Assembly: GCA_937871605.1 (NCBI GenBank)
Contig: CALMRM010000229.1
Coordinates: forward strand, 313 to 18,233
Source: an uncultured Terriglobus sp.
Lineage (GTDB): Bacteria; Acidobacteriota; Terriglobia; Terriglobales; Acidobacteriaceae
Direction of reading: 5' to 3'
Length of the DNA stretch: 17,921 nucleotides
Positions within the stretch are counted from its first letter, which is position 1. Every line of letters begins with the position of its first letter. The translations under genes were made by a program, and so were the position numbers. The notes below the pieces were generated by a model, which was not told where the DNA came from, did no database searches, and saw nothing but the letters and a program-made list of their open reading frames with translations. Of the stretch, positions 15,290 to 17,921 are shown piece after piece.

Positions 15290-15948
15290 AGAGGTACGCG
15301 TCTGTTCTGCTGCTGGGATTGCTTGCTTGTACTGCGACTGCCGACGCGCAGGAAGCACCGGCCGCGTATCGTCTGGTCGTGACGTATGACAGGCCCGGTC
15401 TGCAGGTGCCGCACTGGCAGATCACGCTACCGCCACGCGGAGGGGCTACCTACACGGGCAAGCCGGACAAGGGCATCGATCCGGGCGAGGTGACCTTCCG
15501 CATGTCCGACGCGGGCCGTGCAAAACTTGGCGCACTGCTGAGCCGCAGCAAGGGCATGCAGCCCTGTGAGACCAAATCGAAAAACCTGGCCAACATGGGC
15601 CAGAAGGATGTGGTCTACGCGCCAGCAGACGATGCGGAGGTGCACTGCAGCTTCAACTACACCGACAACAAACCGCTGGGCGAGGCACTAGACTACATGC
15701 TCTCCCTGGCGGGCACGCTGCAGGCCGGGCTGGAACTGGAGCGCCTGCACCGCTATGACCGGCTGGGCCTGGACCCCGTCATGGTGCATCTCGCCGAGGA
15801 CGCGAAGACCGGCCATGCCGTGGAGATGGGCGCCATTCAGTCCACACTGGAAAGCCTTGCCAGTGACGACGCGCTGCTGGACCGGGTCCGAAGCCGTGCG
15901 GAGCAGCTGCTAGCGTTGGCCAAGCAGCAGGACGCCGCGAAGCCTTAG
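15286..15948 (+). CDS. Exported protein or lipoprotein of unknown function, coupled to ruvC
   Basis: 220 residues; I recognise no family. MKRYASVLLLGLLACTATADAQ is a signal sequence, ending either in a lipobox-like LLAC (Cys15) or at ADA|QEA. The mature part has a beta-rich first half (about 28-75), a region with two cysteines (Cys94 and Cys121) that could form a disulfide, and a helical, acidic C-terminal half (about 130-215) with no further membrane segment. The TTG at 15286 is chosen because it gives the signal peptide at once and overlaps the ruvC stop in TTGA; no ATG is suitably placed. It converges on rsmE with only 4 bp between stops. Role unknown; the link with ruvC is positional only. 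Confidence 0.72.
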   Translation: MKRYASVLLLGLLACTATADAQEAPAAYRLVVTYDRPGLQVPHWQITLPPRGGATYTGKPDKGIDPGEVTFRMSDAGRAKLGALLSRSKGMQPCETKSKNLANMGQKDVVYAPADDAEVHCSFNYTDNKPLGEALDYMLSLAGTLQAGLELERLHRYDRLGLDPVMVHLAEDAKTGHAVEMGAIQSTLESLASDDALLDRVRSRAEQLLALAKQQDAAKP

Positions 15949-15952
15949 ACAG

Positions 15953-16672
15953 TTAGCCGCGCAGCGCAGCCGTCACTGCCAGCGCCGCGATGGCTGCCGT
16001 CTCCGCCCGCAGGATGCGCGGGCCCAGCGTGACGTGCTGCCAGCCCGCCGCGCGGAACAACTCCATCTCCTCTGCGGTCCAGCCACCCTCCGGCCCGATA
16101 GCCAGCGCGATGTTTTCGTGTGTAGAAGACTGCAACGCCGCGCGCAGCGAGTGCTCCTCTTCTGTCTCTGCCAGCAGTAGCTTGACCGGCGCGTCCACGG
16201 TGCGCAGCACGTCCTTCAGCGAAGCGGGGTCGTCGACCTCCGGCACGTCGGTGCGGCGCGACTGCTGCGAGGCTTCGCGCACGATGCGCCGCCAGCGCTC
16301 TACGCGTTTCGCCGCGGCCTGCGCCAGGTGTTTCTCCGTGCGGCGTGCGATCACGGGCGAGATGCGTGCCGCGCCCAGCTCCGTCGCTTTCTCGATGCCC
16401 CACTCCAGGTGGTCGAATTTGAAGACGGCAAGCAGGAGCCGTACCGGCAGGGCGGCCTCGCCCTCCTGCTCTTCATGCAGGGTGAAGCGAACCTCGGCAT
16501 CGCTCACGGCCTCAACTTCCGCGCGGTGCAAAAAGCCACCCGCCACCACGTCGAATACCTGCCCGGGCTCGGCGCGCAGCACGCGTGAGAGGTGCTGCGC
16601 CTGGTCGCCCGTGAGCGACGCGGTGGTGCGCTTCTCATCCCAGGTGTCTGCAATCCAGCGGCGACGTGTCAT
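15953..16672 (-). CDS. rsmE: 16S rRNA (uracil-1498-N3) methyltransferase RsmE
   Basis: SPOUT-class enzyme that methylates N3 of U1498 in the 30S decoding region using SAM; dimer. 239 residues, the standard length. An N-terminal PUA-like domain (about 1-75, with HLSRVLRAEPGQVFDV) precedes the SPOUT domain, which shows KATELG (95-100), REASQQSRR (132-140), GPEGGWTAEE (193-202) and the knot LGPRILRAETAAIAAL (216-231). The ATG at 16672 gives the family-typical start MTRRRW; an in-frame run to 16810 is non-coding. There is no Shine-Dalgarno, but TACACT lies 6 nt before the ATG, suggesting a leaderless transcript. Confidence 0.96.
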   Translation of the reverse strand: MTRRRWIADTWDEKRTTASLTGDQAQHLSRVLRAEPGQVFDVVAGGFLHRAEVEAVSDAEVRFTLHEEQEGEAALPVRLLLAVFKFDHLEWGIEKATELGAARISPVIARRTEKHLAQAAAKRVERWRRIVREASQQSRRTDVPEVDDPASLKDVLRTVDAPVKLLLAETEEEHSLRAALQSSTHENIALAIGPEGGWTAEEMELFRAAGWQHVTLGPRILRAETAAIAALAVTAALRG

Positions 16673-16678
16673 GCATTC

Positions 16679-16684
16679 AGTGTA
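16679..16684 (-). promoter_or_regulatory. -10 box immediately upstream of rsmE (leaderless signature)
   Basis: Read on the minus strand, TACACT is followed by six bases and the rsmE ATG at 16672, the same box and spacing as at ruvC. The -35 region falls in a GC-rich hairpin and has no good hexamer. Confidence 0.45.
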
Positions 16685-16698
16685 GGCGGCATACGCAG

Positions 16699-16726
16699 CA
16701 CGGGGAGCGCTCTCGCGCTCCCCGTG
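16699..16726. other. GC-rich perfect hairpin upstream of rsmE
   Basis: CACGGGGAGCGC (16699-16710), loop TCTC, then the exact complement GCGCTCCCCGTG (16715-16726). It lies in the 392-bp spacer between L-serine dehydratase and rsmE. On the plus side it is followed by TGTGTGGCTTTCTTT, a weak T-rich tail; on the minus side there is no T-tract. It may end upstream transcription or shield the rsmE promoter. The rest of the spacer (16727-16945) shows nothing I can support. Confidence 0.55.
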
Positions 16727-16949
16727 TGTGTGGCTTTCTTTGCTGCTCCGCGGCCTTTGCCACCGCGTCGCATGGTGCCCGTCGTCTACTCTCCCTGAGT
16801 CAGAAGACATGCAGTCACAGCATCACTCTTGCGACTAACGAAAGGTATAGAAGTCTGTGCGAGCAGTGTCAACAGAAAAGTGTGAGTGCATGGTGCGAGA
16901 ACGCAAGCGGTGTTCACAGAGAGCCGCCGGTGCGATGCAGTTGCAGTGG

Positions 16950-17033
16950 AACGCAGAGTGCGCAGAGGAGTTTCGCAGAGGTACGCAGAGCTTTACTCCG
17001 TTTCCTCTGCGCAACCTCGGCGCACTCTGCGTT
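16950..17033. repeat. CGCAGAG repeat cluster with inverted arms (dispersed-repeat type)
   Basis: AACGCAGAGTGCGC (16950-16963) and its exact complement (17020-17033) form the outer arms. Inside, TGCGCAGAGGA (16959-16969) can alternatively pair with TCCTCTGCGCA (17003-17013). CGCAGAG occurs four times directly (16952, 16961, 16974, 16984) and CTCTGCG twice (17005, 17025). Such CGCAGAG-rich tracts recur in many bacterial genomes, as I recall. It lies 32 bp beyond the L-serine dehydratase stop and could fold at the end of that transcript. Confidence 0.7.
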
Positions 17034-17064
17034 CACGCCTTGCGCTCCTCACTGCAGCAAGGGG

Positions 17065-17921
17065 TCAGCACTCGATGACGTTGAGCGCGAGCCCCGCGAG
17101 CGACGTTTCCTTGTAGCGCGACTGCATGTCAAGCCCGGTCAGGTACATGGTGCGGATCACCTGGTCCAATGACACCTTGTGCTCGTCGCTCTCGTGCATG
17201 GCCATGCGCGCGGCGTTCACCGCCTTCACCGCACCCATGGCATTGCGCTCGATGCATGGGATTTGCACCAAGCCGCCGATGGGGTCGCACGTCATGCCCA
17301 GGTTGTGTTCCATACCGATCTCCGCGGCGTGCTCCACCTGTGCATTCGTTCCGCCCAGAGCTGCAACCAGCCCGCCCGCTGCCATGCTGCAGGCCACACC
17401 CACTTCGCCCTGGCAGCCCACCTCTGCGCCGCTGATGGAGGCGTTCTCCTTGTACAGGATGCCGATGGCGGCAGCCGTTAGAAAGTACCGTAAAAAGCCG
17501 TCTTCAGTGGCATTTGCAATGAAGTCTCGATAGTAGCGCGCCACCGCGGGCACCACGCCCGCGGCACCGTTCGTGGGTGCCGTCACCACGCGGCCACCTG
17601 CGGCGTTCTCTTCGTTCACGGCCATGGCAAACACCGTGACCCAGTCCAGCGGTGCCAGTGGGTCGGCCGAGCCGATCGTGCGCAGCCGTTCCGCCAGCCG
17701 AGGTGCCCGCCTACGCACATTCAACCCGCCCGGCAGGATGCCTGCGTTCTGCATGCCCTGTTCGATGGAGTGATCCATGACGTGCCACAGCGCCAAAATC
17801 CCCCTGCGTACCTGCTCTGCAGGGGTGCTGTTGCCCGGCGTGGCTGGGCGCGCGATCGTCGCATCGCTCCACAGTGCGATCTCGTTTGCCTGCACCACTT
17901 CAGCAATGGTGAGCCCTGCCG
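17065..17921 (-). CDS. sdaA: L-serine ammonia-lyase (L-serine dehydratase), iron-sulfur, C-terminal part
   Basis: Cytoplasmic [4Fe-4S] enzyme that deaminates L-serine to pyruvate and ammonia. The gene enters from the right edge: the reading frame is open to 17921 (AGLTIAEVVQANE), so about 285 of some 455 residues are visible. The alpha-domain motifs are clear: PTNGAAGVVPAV, KENASISGAEVGCQGEVG followed by VACSMAAGG, and MTCDPIGGLVQIPCIERN. The last two supply cluster-ligand cysteines, and the ending LALNVIEC is typical of the single-chain SdaA form. A GTG at 17898 is internal, not the start. A CGCAGAG repeat cluster follows the stop, and the next gene on the strand, rsmE, is 392 bp away, so the two are probably separate units. 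Confidence 0.96.
   Translation of the reverse strand, partial: AGLTIAEVVQANEIALWSDATIARPATPGNSTPAEQVRRGILALWHVMDHSIEQGMQNAGILPGGLNVRRRAPRLAERLRTIGSADPLAPLDWVTVFAMAVNEENAAGGRVVTAPTNGAAGVVPAVARYYRDFIANATEDGFLRYFLTAAAIGILYKENASISGAEVGCQGEVGVACSMAAGGLVAALGGTNAQVEHAAEIGMEHNLGMTCDPIGGLVQIPCIERNAMGAVKAVNAARMAMHESDEHKVSLDQVIRTMYLTGLDMQSRYKETSLAGLALNVIEC

Noticed and set aside
16673..16810. N-terminal extension of RsmE
   Set aside because: The in-frame upstream segment has no family similarity and covers the hairpin and TACACT box; the family start is MTRRRW at 16672.
16950..17033. CRISPR array
   Set aside because: The CGCAGAG units are short, partly inverted and unevenly spaced, with no unique spacers of constant length.

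Overview
The window is high-GC, gene-dense DNA most likely from an Acidobacteriota genome of the Terriglobus/Granulicella/Edaphobacter type. This assignment is an inference. It rests on the look of the GroES, GroEL and RuvC proteins, on a single protein containing both an LptF-like and an LptG-like half, and on the overall gene style. I see no rRNA, tRNA, CRISPR array or insertion sequence.

Layout. (1) 1-1363, minus: groES-groEL, with groEL running off the left edge. The groES promoter carries two tandem CIRCE operators. (2) 1561-2956, plus: a secreted beta-sandwich protein with a Pro/Ala-rich tail, then a pteridine-reductase-like SDR oxidoreductase one base behind it. (3) 2925-12564, minus: an unbroken array of eight genes with overlaps or short gaps. 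In transcription order they are histidine kinase, OmpR-type regulator, fused LptF/LptG permease, exported FKBP isomerase, ABC exporter, type III polyketide synthase, SAM methyltransferase and FAD oxidoreductase. (4) 12619-13487, plus: a lower-GC DUF2971 gene split into two overlapping frames and followed by a strong hairpin. (5) 13585-14580, minus: a membrane fatty-acid desaturase. (6) 14783-15948, plus: ruvC, then an overlapping exported or lipoprotein gene of unknown function. (7) 15953-16672, minus: rsmE. (8) 16673-17064: non-coding, holding a GC-rich hairpin and a CGCAGAG repeat cluster. (9) 17065-17921, minus: L-serine dehydratase, cut by the right edge.

The most interesting unit is the 9.6-kb minus-strand array. 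It places a two-component system without an obvious extracytoplasmic sensor domain directly ahead of envelope export machinery (LptFG, an exported PPIase, an MsbA/Mdl-like exporter). That machinery is followed by a three-gene type III PKS pathway that could make a phenolic or pyrone lipid. The simplest reading is an envelope-responsive operon that makes and exports a polyketide lipid, but neither cotranscription nor the product can be proved from sequence.

A second theme is initiation signals. Several genes that head transcription units (1561, ruvC, rsmE, perhaps the kinase) lack a good Shine-Dalgarno but have a TAnnnT box 4-6 nt before the start codon, as expected for leaderless mRNAs. Several genes inside units, and groES, have recognisable Shine-Dalgarno sequences.
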